Source: Pardosa pseudoannulata
Taxonomy: Eukaryota > Arthropoda > Arachnida > Araneae > Lycosidae
Length of the DNA stretch: 64,000 bases
NCBI GenBank assembly: GCA_032207245.1
Contig: CM063510.1
Coordinates: 43,177,056-43,241,055 of the forward strand
Direction: 5' to 3'
Shown here: in pieces, positions 44,481 to 57,360 of the stretch
Numbering within the stretch: the stretch's first letter is position 1
How the letters are laid out: every line of letters starts with the position of its first letter
The notes under the pieces: model-generated
Told to the model about the DNA's origin: nothing
What the model saw: only the letters and a program-made list of their open reading frames with translations
The model's database searches: none
Translations under genes and position numbers: made by a program

Positions 44481-44538
44481 AGGGCGGTGAACACCACCTG
44501 GAACCCCTTTTTCATAATGAGGCAAAAAGCCTTATTCC

Positions 44539-44623
44539 ATGTGTGTGTGTACGTGTGCGTATGTGTGTATGTTTGTATGTATGTATGTATAAATGTATGT
44601 ATATGTATGTATGTATATATGTA

Positions 44624-44669
<46 letters not shown>
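44539..44669. repeat. (TG)n/(TATG)n/(TA)n compound microsatellite
   Basis: GTGTGTGT passes into TATGTATG units and finally (TA)n. Confidence 0.95.
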
Positions 44670-44671
<2 letters not shown>

Positions 44672-44674
44672 CGA

Positions 44675-45660
44675 ATTATTGTCATATCAATAGAGAACCA
44701 AAGTTTACTAAGATAGAAATGTAAAATTCCGAACATATATTCCTTTTACGATGCATAGAACCACCAAGTAAGTAAATTTAATTTTAAATTGTGAAAATTG
44801 ACAGTTTAGAATTACACTGAGATGCATTAAATTAAAACTTCGGGCAGAGTTTACAGTTTCCCGAAATATCGAATGAATAATGCTTTTGCTTATTTTAATA
44901 CCTAATTATCGTAGCGAATACTAAACACTAGTTTATTTATAACTTACAACAGCACATTGATTAAATAATCAATAGCACAAAAAAAGCAAGCTTAAGTACA
45001 TTCTTGTTTTTTTTTTGTATAATTTGCTGCAGATGAGAAAATAATACCATGTAAAGGCCAAAAATGTAATTTGTGTTAGTCTAAAATAAGAGTTTGTCAC
45101 AGGAAAACAGTTAACTTTCTATTTTCATTGTGGTGGATCGGTGACCACTAACCTTATTTCTATTGATTTTAGCTGTCACACAAAGAACTAAGTGCCTTTT
45201 CCTAGTATAAAGTCTCGATAAGGAACAATATAATACCAAGGTTGCCATGAGAATTAAAATTTTGTTAACCATATAAAGGATATGCAAATAAATTAAAGCT
45301 ATGTAAAGATATGTTGAAGAGTCAAAATTTGAAAATTTTTGGCAAACCTTATTTTATTTTACCCTATTACTTAAAACTGTATTAAAGTATTGAAGTTATT
45401 ATAGATATATTAGATATAAGGATATTTATTACATAAAAACTAAAGTTATGTGTTTAAATAATTTTTTTAAATTATTATAAATATGTGTTCTTAATTCATA
45501 AGTAATTCTCATAAAACATAATACAGTCATTGATAGCTCTGATATATTAGAAATATTTTATAAACAATTTATTATTTAATTTAATTAGTTTTACTTTGTA
45601 TGCCAATGTTATTTAAATATTATTTTCAACATAATCATAATTATCTCGCAGTAATTATTC
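44675..45660. other. AT-rich DNA, no feature seen
   Basis: No feature recognised. Confidence 0.4.
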
Positions 45661-45664
45661 TTTG

Positions 45665-46073
45665 ACTAAACTTAATTTACAACAATAAATAAATAAATAA
45701 ATAAATGAAACGAATATTGTTATTTCTGATTCCACTTGGTGAAACCAAGTAGGTTTGAGCCATACGCTACTCTTTTCAAGGCAAAGGACTGCACCTTTCG
45801 TTTTAATGAGTGTCACTACGGTGAAAGTACGACTTATGATCAAATGGGTCCTCGTAATTTCGAAGCAATGACCAAGCAGACCGAGCCATAGGTTTGACAT
45901 GTCACCCCCAGAGGTACTGATTAAAAATTTGGAGAACATTGTGACCACGAACATATTTCACTTGAACCAGTCACCTATAATAAACACAGCGAATGTTAGG
46001 CCAGCTGGGGTTCAAAACCCACAACTCTCAAGTCACGAGAGCGTTGCCTTTACCTACTGAGCTACAGCGCTAC
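45665..46073 (-). mobile_element. Second tRNA-derived SINE family, best copy
   Basis: On the minus strand from 46073 the head reads TGTAGCTCAGTAGGTAAAGG, CTCTCGTGACTTGAGAG (a clean anticodon-arm-like stem), then GTGGGTTTTGAACCCC as box B. A roughly 330-bp body follows with GTTCGTGGTCACAATGTTCTC, GGGGGTGACATGTC and AAGTCGTACTTTCACC. The 3' end has an (ATTT)n-type tail (AATAAATAAATAAATAAA on plus, about 45685-45704). It is about twice the length of the tRNA-Arg-like SINE and has a different tail. Confidence 0.75.
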
Positions 46074-46419
46074 ATGAAACTAATTCTATAAATCCTTGTG
46101 GTATTTTTTGAGATGTAAAGCACTTTTGGTATGTGATTTTATAATTTTCTTCGTGAAGTTTTGTAAGATTCTTTTGAAGTGTTTGTTGATTAAAATAATG
46201 ATTAAATATGTTATATTTTTAACAGACTGCTTAATGTCCTTTTATGACTTGGAAAATTGTTTCTGTGATAAAAGAAATTTTTTAACTGTAATTTGTACAA
46301 ATTTATTATTTCATTTACTTGTATAGCATTAAGTTTTTAATTCTAACCATACTTCTAGCTGTCTTTATATTTGGGTTTGTTATTTTTGTCGTAACCTCTC
46401 TTGTCATTATTATAGGTGG

Positions 46420-46830
46420 AACCCTTGTTGCTAATGGCAGTTGGGGCAAGTTAAACATTCGTGACTGCAAAGTCCTCCATGTTCCAATAACAAATTATAC
46501 CTCTGGGGGTACTGAATCAGAGATGAGTCTGTCTCTGGTTTGGATCTAAATTCTGACTTGCGGATGGATGAATGAGTGTATGAGTGAGTTCGACCGAACC
46601 CTAAATAGGTTGTGTCGTGTGTGTTCAAGCTAAGTCGTACTTTCACCTTAACGGGGCTCGTTAACAACGAAAGGCGCAAGCTTCTGCCTTAATTCGAAGG
46701 AGAAGCACTCATTCTGGTTTGGTATGACCAAGTGGCATTAGACATACCACTATGGGTGGCACAAATTAGTTTGTAATTGTTTTTAACCAATGTAATATCT
46801 TCTGACCAAATTTAATAAATAATAATATGT
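46420..46830 (+). mobile_element. Second tRNA-derived SINE family, diverged copy in plus sense
   Basis: Body blocks TACCTCTGGGGGTACTGA, TAAGTCGTACTTTCACCTTA and AACGAAAGGCGCAAGCTTCT match the copy at 45665-46073. The tRNA-like head is not clear. It ends near TTTAATAAATAATAATATG. Confidence 0.6.
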
Positions 46831-46839
46831 TCTCGATCC

Positions 46840-47015
46840 CCATGACCACGATTTGGTTCGTTGTGAATGGAATTTCTCACTCACCCTCTATGACTGTTTA
46901 AGCAATTCCAAATATCTTGTCTGAGGGGGACTGGAGGTTCGGTATTTTCGATCCAACCCACACCAAACTTTCATGTTTTAAGGGGACAAGAAATCTTCAA
47001 TCTCAAGTTTCAAAA
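46840..47015. other. No feature seen
   Basis: A short stretch between the SINE and the microsatellite block. Confidence 0.3.
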
Positions 47016-47016
47016 A

Positions 47017-48149
<1,133 letters not shown>

Positions 48150-48151
<2 letters not shown>

Positions 48152-49780
48152 CTTTTAGTGCAAATTTTAATGGTCTGTTATCTCTTTTTCATTATAAAAT
48201 TGATATATAAAAAAATTCTGGGCGTCAATTTCCTGTAAGTTGATTAAAAGTTATTTCAATTATTCCAACATCAATAATTATTAATTAATAATTAAATAAT
48301 TTTTATTTTTTTCGATAACAATTATTTCAATCTTTATAATTTTTTAATAATTCATTTTGTTGTTTCTCGACATTGGCCTCTCTATTTTTCTTCTATTCTT
48401 TACTATGACAATCACATTGAACATGTAGCATCCCAAAGATTATCCATTTTAGAAAGATTGTTTAAAAAAATGTAATGGATTTGGAACAATCTCGGATCTC
48501 TTATTCGATATTAAATATAAAGCTGCAGTATTTTGAAATATTTATGTACCATAAAAATCAGGTTCTAGGTAATTAAAATAACCATAAAATAAAAGATGTT
48601 TATTTCACTAAAAAAAGCATATTAGATTCATTTTTTCAAGGCAAAAAGATTTTATATGTTTGGTCAAAATTTTTCCTTTCTAAGATTTTTTGACCCCTGA
48701 AGTCTAAAGTTTTTATGGTACTCCAGGTGGGACTGTATTACTAAACAGGCCGAAGATAAAGAATTTTAAAGACTTTTATTTTTATACAGTTCGAAAAATT
48801 TCTTCTAGAAAAACAATATATATTGATGGAACTAAGAAACATCATATATTTTCTTTGCTTTTCCGTTTACTTGCTTTAAACTTAAAAATTAATGTCAAGT
48901 TACGTGTCACCGAGTTATAATAACTGACAGAAAGTATTTAACTATTTTATTGTTTTCCCCAATTTTTCTTTCTTGTTTATAAAAGTAAGTCATTTTGCCA
49001 CCGTCAAAAAATATCTTCAGTAACTTTTTTCTTTCCGTATGCCTCTGCATAAAATAAATGTGTTATGAAGATTTAAAAGTTTGTCAAAATTTAGTGATTA
49101 ATTTTAAAAGTGGGTAATATATTGAAAAGCTAACTTTCAATTAACAGCATTGTAATGACCTAAAGTATGTCATTTCCTATATATATGTGTGTTTGTATGA
49201 TATACAGAGATTAAATTTTAATAGATAATCCACCTGAATATATTTTATCCAATAAATACACCTAATAATAGATGATGAAAACTAAAAGGCACAGTAACTG
49301 ATAAAGTAGGAGAGTCGTGGACAAAGAATCGTTTGTTGTACGTAATATAAGAAAGAATCAAACGTAGCTCCTTAGTTATATTCAGATATCCATGGGTGCA
49401 CTGAAGTTGCTTTAATATTGCATCATTGAAAAAGAAAGAAGAGAATAAGAGTACACACTGCCAAAAATAAACGTCAGGATAGAATCCCGGAATACCGGGT
49501 TCAGAGTCTGGCAGGTGCACTGGACATCTACCTGTACAGCCGGTGAGGGCAGTACGAATACGTTTCTAGGGATGTCCTATGACTAGAAGTTTAGCATGTT
49601 CTAGTAGCAGGGAAAGAACAGATTCCCTTCGAGATCAAACTGAAGAATGATCAAACTTAAAAGTATTTTTAGAGTGTTATTACGAACGCTTTATTCCCTG
49701 TTTGTTCTTGAAACGTTGGGAAATATCAAACATTTGTTTCTGACATTTTTTCGTGCTTTTTTTTTTGGCCATTGCATACA
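48150..49780. other. AT-rich DNA, no feature seen
   Basis: A less AT-rich patch at 49480-49640 (CAGGTGCACTGGACATCTAC) carries no recognisable motif. Confidence 0.4.
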
Positions 49781-49795
49781 TATAACTATATATAT

Positions 49796-50240
<445 letters not shown>

Positions 50241-50242
50241 CC

Positions 50243-50246
<4 letters not shown>

Positions 50247-50337
<91 letters not shown>
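50247..50337. repeat. (CA)n(TA)n microsatellite
   Basis: A CA run of about 30 bp followed by TA, adjoining the 300-bp repeat. Confidence 0.97.
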
Positions 50338-50344
50338 CAAACAC

Positions 50345-50940
50345 AAACATATATGTGTGTATACAAGTCACATGCATTTTCAACACATGAAAAAGTAGGA
50401 ATAAATTAAGAATGTAGATATAAATAATCCTTACAAGTCCTTAGCCCCTATTATTTAACTTTTCTGGTTCCTGGACAAAGAAACTTCTTCCTAGAATGGC
50501 ATTCATGATATCAGAAAAATAAGTTCAAAGAATAGTAGAATTTTCCACTTATTAAATATCAAAATGCATTAGCTTACTAACGGGCTTAACGCTGCAACAG
50601 TTCTGCCTCTAATGCCCAAAGAATATACATATTTGCGGCTGGTGTCAACTCCACACAGAAAGAGTCATGGGATTTTATTCTTAACAGAATTAGTGTAGTT
50701 CAGCAGTTTTGAAAGGTAAGAGTGAACGTTGAACATTTAAGAAAGCTCGAAAATACACATGCAGCCATTTATTTAATACAGAAGCAATACTATTTTCCTT
50801 GGATAGTTGAATATCTAGTTGAAAGTGGAGGCAAACGTGCAGTTAATTTTCATACATTCCGAAGTATTGAGAAAAGTAAAATAGTAATATAGAATCGGAT
50901 AACATTCATTTACCTCACATTTTATAGCTGGGAAATTACA
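50345..50940. other. AT-rich DNA, no feature seen
   Basis: Possibly part of the intron downstream of the GPCR exon. No C-terminal-tail exon is recognisable. Confidence 0.35.
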
Positions 50941-50943
50941 TAT

Positions 50944-51488
50944 TGTGACGTCGCTATACCCCAGTGGCTTCACAAGAGGTTTTGTTAAAACCCAGACCAA
51001 GGCGATATTCGGTATGGAATTTAGACATTAAACTACAAAATATTTTCTGTTCGATACGCCTTGAGATTTACGAGGTAATTAGAAGATCGGACACGACACC
51101 GGAAAGACATACTGTCAGGCGCCAACGAATGGACTAATCAGAGAGTATCAGGTCAGCGACGAGAGAAGGAAAAGCCAATGGGAATAAGTAGAAGGTGACG
51201 TCAGACGGCTCGAGTTTCGCAGGAGGAATATTGGCTACTAGAGAAGAGAACGATCCAAGGCGACGGGAGTTGCTGTTTGTTTTTTGGAGTGCCGATCTCC
51301 AGTTCTGTGTGGGACTCAAGAATTCCAAGTTGTACCAGCTCACCTGAGCCGTGTGATTTCCATTCGGAAAAATTTGTAAATAGCTTTATATTTTAGTCAA
51401 GAGTAAAATTTGTTATTGTTATAAGCTGTACATCGTGTCACTACAACTTCGACACCCACACGCTACCCGAGTATCCAGTGATGTTACA
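50944..51488. mobile_element. Solo LTR of a Gypsy-type retrotransposon
   Basis: The 545-bp unit begins TGTGACGTCGC and ends TGATGTTACA (TG...CA). ATAT duplicates exactly at 50940-50943 and 51489-51492, the 4-bp size typical of Gypsy-type insertion. The interior is markedly less AT-rich than the flanks. A TATA-like CTTTATATTTTAG lies at about 51385. No internal coding region, primer-binding site or second LTR is adjacent, so it is a solo LTR left by LTR-LTR recombination. Family assignment from the duplication length is inference. Confidence 0.75.
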
Positions 51489-51564
51489 ATATCAAAAAAA
51501 ATGGGAAGCAAAAAAAAAAGAAAATCGGATAGCATTATTAGGGATGATAATTTTGATATAGAAG

Positions 51565-51827
<263 letters not shown>

Positions 51828-51853
51828 AGGTCTAAAAAAGGGTAGTTGAAAAT

Positions 51854-52157
51854 TACGTGAGTTAAAAACGATTTTAGAAAGGGAACTCTTTTATAATAAT
51901 AAAATAAATGAAAAAGATCTATGCTCGCATAAGCTTTTTGGATCATCCGGTCAGGTGGAAGCATTTTGAAAGAATTTGATGAGATTAAAAACAGATAAGA
52001 TCAATTTAGCGCGTGGACAGGGAGCGGTCAACACTTTCACGCATAGCTCACGAACAATAAAAATGGCCCAAGTTGCTTTCCTTAAGAACGATGAGTTAAT
52101 AAAACTTATAATTATCAAGAAGACTGTTTTCCATTCGCCTTAACTCTGGATTATGAC
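51854..52157. repeat. 300-bp interspersed repeat, copy 2
   Basis: Directly oriented relative to 49941-50240. Similarity is strong at both ends and weaker in the middle. It lies within the presumed intron about 150 bp beyond the donor of the GPCR exon, separated by (TA)n and (CA)n. Confidence 0.85.
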
Positions 52158-52159
52158 AT

Positions 52160-52161
<2 letters not shown>

Positions 52162-52237
<76 letters not shown>

Positions 52238-52258
52238 TATATATATATACACGTATAT
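52162..52258. repeat. (TA)n(CA)n microsatellite
   Basis: TA followed by a short CA run, then TA. Confidence 0.95.
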
Positions 52259-52305
52259 ATATTTATGTAAATAAAATATATTACAAAATAAAATAAAATA
52301 CTTAC

Positions 52306-52396
52306 ATTATATATAGCATATATGAAAGGGTTGTAGCAGGAATTGCTCATCGCTAACCAGTGGCAGCAAAACCAGATGACGTTGATGTACTTGTAA
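52306..52396 (-). CDS. Neuropeptide GPCR exon (TM7, NPxxY), kinin-receptor-like
   Basis: A single 91-nt internal exon on the minus strand. The acceptor is TTTCTAATTTCAG (AG at 52398-52397) and the donor AAT/GTAAGTATTTT (GT starts at 52305). It begins with the last base of a split codon and ends at a codon boundary, encoding 30 residues: YKYINVIWFCC then HWLAMSNSCYNPFIYAIYN. This is transmembrane helix 7 of a rhodopsin-class GPCR with the N-P-x-x-Y activation motif (here N-P-F-I-Y) and the H-W-L-A-M-S-N-S-C-Y block of invertebrate peptide receptors. From memory of the families, kinin/leucokinin receptors fit best; other neuropeptide receptors are possible. The receptor would signal at the plasma membrane through G proteins. 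Earlier exons (TM1-TM6) should lie at higher coordinates and the C-tail exon (expected to begin E-K/R-F) lower. I could not recognise either, so they are probably outside the window. Confidence 0.85.
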
Positions 52397-52399
52397 CTG

Positions 52400-52898
52400 A
52401 AATTAGAAATGATTTTATAAGAATCTGGGACAATACTTTAACACAATGACGTACAATTCGTGTAACTTATTATAAAATTAGTAAAAAATATTTTTGTAAA
52501 TTTTCCCGTATTCATCAATACTAATTTCTTCAAATGTTAATAAGTAGACTGATGTTCAATACAGTGTTGTCAAGCGTTCGAATTCTGAGGGTCAGTAAAA
52601 CAATTGTTTGTAGAAATTTTATCTTTCCTCGGAATGATTTTCCGTTTTTATCGAAAAGGAATGTCAAAAATTGTCATACGGCAGAAATCAAGTATACTCA
52701 CTGTTCTAAAGTCTTAAATTAGTCACCAGTATCGCAACATAGGAAATTAATGAATTTGTCCCTCAGAAACAGAAATTAATGTTTACTTTGAATGAAAGAT
52801 TTTTCAATTATGATGTAGATAAATTGGTGATTTAGACACTGCTTACAGAGGCAAAAATGCAAAAAGATTTGTTATCAGAATGGAATCTGCTTTTCAAA
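52400..52898. other. Presumed intron upstream of the GPCR exon
   Basis: AT-rich. The only signal is the polypyrimidine-AG acceptor at the left. No TM6-like frame is seen on the minus strand. Confidence 0.4.
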
Positions 52899-52901
52899 TA
52901 T

Positions 52902-53399
52902 TGTTACAAATTTGTTAATGAACCTTAAATTTAACATAGAACTCTATGGGTATCTCGACAAATTGGCAAGATACCGGATCTTGGGCGATAGTTTTGGCAA
53001 CTTATTTTTGTCGCCAATTGTTGCTAAGTGTGGCGATACTTTATAACTTCCGGTTCCGGTTTCTGGATTATTCCAGCAGTTTCCTCGGGCCTATATTTAA
53101 GGCAGGCTGAGTCCCAAAACCAGAGTCGTTAAGTAGATTTCTCAGTGTAGTACGCCAAGTGTGTTGTTTTTAACCGGTGCTTCCGTTTTGTTTGATGCAG
53201 AAAGAGGTACGTGAACCGACGGCATTGTGCTCGAGTTGTTCCGCGATGATTATGTAAGCTTGGTACGAGTGTGCAGTACCTTAATCTTGATTCCTTTCTG
53301 ATATTGTATTTTCCAACTGATTGCCAATAAATTATTGTTTACTCTCTGTCTTACTTAAATTCCATTCAAACCCCGAACCCAGCTTTGAAGTTCGTAACA
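52902..53399 (+). mobile_element. Solo LTR, second family
   Basis: A 498-bp unit begins TGTTACAAATTTG and ends AGTTCGTAACA, with a short inverted TGTTAC/GTAACA terminus. It has a promoter-like CTATATTTAAGGC (about 53091), a GC-richer transcribed-like part, and a poly(A) signal AATAAA at 53326-53331, in the expected U3-R order. The flanks ATAT and TTAT match at 3 of 4 bases. No second LTR or coding region is nearby. Its sequence differs from the LTR at 50944. Confidence 0.7.
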
Positions 53400-53403
53400 T
53401 TAT

Positions 53404-53688
53404 ATTATTTTATATTCAGTCATTTTTACTGATAATTAATGTCTAGAAACCCATTAATGCATATCGTTCGAATTTAGGATCAACTAAAATATAGCTTGTA
53501 CAATTATTTTTCGATGTCACGAATTTTCTTTTTAAGCGAAAATAAATGACAGTTTTTAATAAAATCTTCGAAATGTTTCTATATTTGATATTTTTTAAAC
53601 TTTATTATTTAATTCGGTATATATTTTTACTTTTTCAGTTTCGTGTATAAACGTTTTCGTACGTTACATACATTGAAATCCAAACAAT
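53404..53688. other. AT-rich DNA, no feature seen
   Basis: No feature recognised. Confidence 0.3.
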
Positions 53689-53689
53689 T

Positions 53690-54054
53690 AATTTTTGTTG
53701 CTGTTGTTACTTATGCCTCTTGAACAAGGCAAGGATGTAAGACATATGCTACTCGAATTCAGGCAGGGGATGTGCCTTTCGATCTTTATGAAAAGCATCG
53801 CTAAGGTGAAAAAAAGACTTTGCTCAAAATGGGACCTTGTCATTAATAAGCAGGGATCGATCACACGACCCATAAGCTTGGACTGTCACCCCAGAAATAT
53901 CGTTTGAGAATTTGGAGGAAATTATGACCACGAACATGATTTACGTGCCAAAGTCACCCTTAAACGAACACAGTGAATCTTAGGGCCCGAACCAGTAACC
54001 TCCCCGTTACGAGATCGCTGCTTTTGCCAACTGAGAGACGTGACTTCAATTAAA
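53690..54054 (-). mobile_element. Second tRNA-derived SINE family, another copy
   Basis: On the minus strand the head reads CTCTCAGTTGGCAAAAGCAG and TACTGGTTCGGGCCC. Body blocks include GTTCGTGGTCATAATTTCCTC and GGGGTGACAGTCC, aligning with 45665-46073. Confidence 0.7.
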
Positions 54055-54164
54055 TCTTATCTATTATAAAACATACCTTTACAGTACTATGTTACCTATA
54101 CAGTGTCTACCAATAAGTATTTGGACACCTATGATAGAAAAAAAACTAACTTTATTCAAAATCA

Positions 54165-54657
54165 ATAGCTGGCAGAGCCTCCACGAGAGGCAATTACAGC
54201 GTAAACCCTCCGGGGAATACATATGGGCAGCAGCATGACCATGAGAACCAAGCAGATGTGCTTCCTGACGGATAGTATTTATTGAAACAATACTCCCGGA
54301 TGCGTTTTGAAACTCCTCGCGGATGAGGGCCATCGGTTGGGTTCGGTTCTTCCGAATTTCTCTGAACAGCACTCGTCGGTCCCTATCTCCCAGTTTTGTT
54401 GGTCTGCCGACTCGGGGCACAATTACAAATAATTTACGATAATCACCGCTCACCTTCCACTTCTTAGTCATATAGGCCACTGTCGATTTGGGGTTCTTCA
54501 GATCGGTAGATATGTCCCTTAAGGATCGGCCACATTTGTGATACCCGATAATTATACCTTTCTCGACATGAGAGAGCTCCGAACTGCGAGGCATCTTGTA
54601 TGCGACTAATGCCGATGCTGTTTCCTTCACGAGGTATACCGGCGGAGGCCGTGACAT
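54165..54657 (-). pseudogene. Tc1-like transposase, internal deletion, frame-shifted tail
   Basis: The minus frame begins MSRPPPVYLVKETASALVAY, then KMPRSSELSHVEKGIIIGYH and KCGRSLRDISTDLKN with the HTH. KSTVAYMTKKWKVSGDYRK and the basic VGRPTKLGDRDRR (a G-R-P-R-like linker) lead to a second HTH (ALIREEFQNASGSIVSINTI). At HMYSPEGLRCN the frame is out of phase. In the adjacent frame the same bases read PRRVYAVIASRGGSASY and a stop, which looks like a Tc1 C-terminus. The deletion therefore removed the whole DDE domain. Confidence 0.88.
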
Positions 54658-54709
54658 ACCTCAGAACCGCAGATATTGTCATTTGCATAGGTGTCCAAAT
54701 ACTTATTAG

Positions 54710-54882
54710 GTTTGGTTTGGAGTGCTACGGTCTACTGTTTTGCACACGAGGGCTAATGAGACCGGGACCTACAGTTTAAAGCCGATTCCGAACGGCTACA
54801 AACATCCATGCCAGCAGCGGGATTCAAACCCACGAACTCCGGTTCCGAAGAGCAGCACTCTACCATTCGGCCATCGTTCGGC
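54710..54882 (-). mobile_element. tRNA-Arg-like SINE nested in Tc1-like element
   Basis: A full-length, well-kept copy. On minus it starts GCCGAACGATGGCCGAATGG and has box B GGGTTTGAATCCC and the tail CCAAACCAAAC. CCAAATACTTATTAG is duplicated exactly at 54695-54709 and 54883-54897 (15 bp). The insertion sits inside the right terminal repeat of the Tc1-like element. The related element at 38118-38569 shows the site unoccupied. Confidence 0.93.
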
Positions 54883-54909
54883 CCAAATACTTATTAGTAG
54901 ACAGGGTAT

Positions 54910-57358
54910 GTGATAGAATATAAATTCTTGTCACGAAAATTTGCTCTTTTATGGACAACATTCTACGATGTTTAAACTAATGACAGCTGATCAATGAAAA
55001 ATAACTTATAATTAAATTCACTAAATATTTGGTAGGAATGACTAAGGGGTAAACATAATTCGGCTTAGAAATACATTTATATGCCTCTTTTCTAAGGTTC
55101 GTGATAATTTAAAACACTTTTACAGATTTCTAATACTCACAAAGACCTGCATAGTACAGCTTTTAAAATGTTATTTCTTAGTACAATAATTCAGATTCAT
55201 CAAATTCAAAATTACTTTAATATCGACAAAACAATATAATTCATTGCGTTTCTATCTAGTGTTAGTATAAATAAAATTTGTTGAATTTTTATATTTTCTC
55301 CGAACGAGATTTTCTGTTTAGTGAAGGTGAAATCTGATTAAATATATTCCTTATAAATGTTGTTTAATAAACAGAGTGGTTAAAATAATTCATGAACCTT
55401 TTCTCTTTTTTGCAATAAAATTATTGGAAAATGTATTATATTTTGATTTTTGATCCGTAATCTGTATTATATACCGTTTTGATATGTAGATTTAAGGTAT
55501 TTTAACACCTCTATTTCGATTAAAGAAGCCATAGTGAAATAGCAAAGTTTAACAAAGAAACACTTCAGAAAAGAAAACAACAGTTTTATTTAAATATTTA
55601 TTCTAAATTGCTAGATCCTTTTAAAAGTAAAATACAATTTTGTTATAAAAAGAAAGATACCACTAGAAAAATTCAAAAAGTTTTTACAGAGGCTCAGTAA
55701 ACACTTTTTATCATATTTTTTTATTTGTGTTTTCCAAATAACATAAAATAGAATTCGTAACGATAAAAGTAAAAAAAATCTTTGTCAGTGGAAAGAAGAA
55801 AGTACATAAGGAGGAGTTGAAAAAAAATATATAGCTGTTTATATAAAAGATCTCGGAAATCCAAATTTTTAAAAAATATTTTTCAAAATATTCACTCAAA
55901 GTCAACAGAAAGTAAACATTTTTAAACTATTTTTTTAATAGAGGTAATCCTCTTCACTCTCTTTCTATATATAGATACATCATTTTAATAGTTTCTGAGA
56001 AATCTCAGTGCTGAATGCGTAGTCGTAGAAAGTATTAATATATTTTCTTCTGAGAAGTTTTGTGAAATATAGCCTCAGCATTTTATTGAATAATGTTCTA
56101 TATCTTGTATATTGTGTCATTTAAATATACGATGTGGAAACAACACAATTTAATCGTTAAATAAGTTTGAAAAGCTTAACGTTAGTTTCGTGTTGGGATG
56201 TTATGCCTAAATACTTTGCATCAGTGTTTGATAAACATTAGACGTGTAATTTTAATCCTTTAAAAAATTAGATTGTTTGGAGGGAATTGTGGGCCTAAAT
56301 TTATGCAATATATGAGGGAAAGTATAGAAGTATATAGTACATATGATAGGTTTGACATAGGATAAGGTGATAACCGTCATAAAAAGATGCTTAACCATGT
56401 CTTTTAACCGTGATAAAACAATGTTTTACCATGTCGAAATTTGTTTTATGAACTTATCCTTTTTATGAATTTGTAAAATATTATGACATCGTAAAATATT
56501 GTCTTATTTAGATGAAAGTTTATAAGGAGATATTTAAGTACACATAATAAGTTACAATTAAAGATACACATAAAACAAGTAAAAATTTGAAATATCAACA
56601 ATTATTTTAACATGTAATGCTAACTCTGTACATTGTCCAACTATTAACTAATATTACCTAATTTCTTCATCTGTTTTAAACACAACTGAATTGATTATGG
56701 ACATAAATAATGCAAGACATTTCCAAATCAATTGCTAAAACAGAGTTTTATTACTTATATACGAAACGGACATGACTGTCTGAATCCACATGTATTAAAA
56801 ATTGCATACCACGACTTGTTTTTTTTATACTGTATGCAATTTTAAAGGTTGCAATATCCTGAAAGGTTTTAATTGTGAGTTTTAAAGCAGAAGAAATCAA
56901 GCAACGAACAAACGGTTTGTCTCAAGTTCCTACAAATAAATAGATTAACCCTTTGAGAACGAATATTGTGTGCGTGTAATGCACTTAAAATTAATTCAAC
57001 CGGTTTTCCAACATTTCGAAACTCCTGTATAATAGATATATGACTATACCTACTGGTAATGAAAAACTAATTAATCTTTCTATTTAAAATATTATATATA
57101 CACTAGTGTTCTTATTATATATGATACACCCATGTTCAGGGGTTTAACAAATTGGTCTCCATAACAATCACAAGTGAGTAACAACTGGTTATTTCAGTAC
57201 AGTCAAGTGCTTCCATAAGTGATTGACAAAGTAGACTGATTTTTGAGCTACCGTTCAACACTGCCTATTTATTTCTATGTATTCCTGATATAACACCACA
57301 AATCCATTTTCTGGTAGCAATTACGGGTGATGCCATCTCCAAAATAGATTAATCCAAT
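54910..57358. other. AT-rich DNA, no feature seen
   Basis: At about 56943 a TTAACCCTTTGAGAACG word resembles a TTAA-element terminus, but no partner end was found. Confidence 0.4.
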
Positions 57359-57360
57359 TA

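Larger units (their letters stand above)
54101..54906 (-). mobile_element. Tc1-like element, internally deleted, with nested SINE
   Basis: The ends CAGTGTCTACCAATAAGTAT and the inverse ATACTTATTAGTAGACAGGG are flanked by TA (54099-54100 and 54907-54908). Removing the SINE and one duplicated target leaves about 618 bp, half the size of an intact Tc1 element. The deletion joined the transposase N-terminal region to its last codons. The copy at 38118-38569 is a relative. Confidence 0.9.

Noticed and set aside
46319..46679. Hydrophobic frame resembling a membrane protein
   Set aside because: AT-rich run-on into a second-family SINE; no conserved motif.
49245..49520. 91-codon minus frame near 49.4 kb
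   Set aside because: No recognisable domain, unremarkable composition, and no splice or promoter context.
56943..56975. TTAA element starting TTAACCCTTTGAGAACG
   Set aside because: No matching inverted end was found downstream or upstream, so no element can be delimited.
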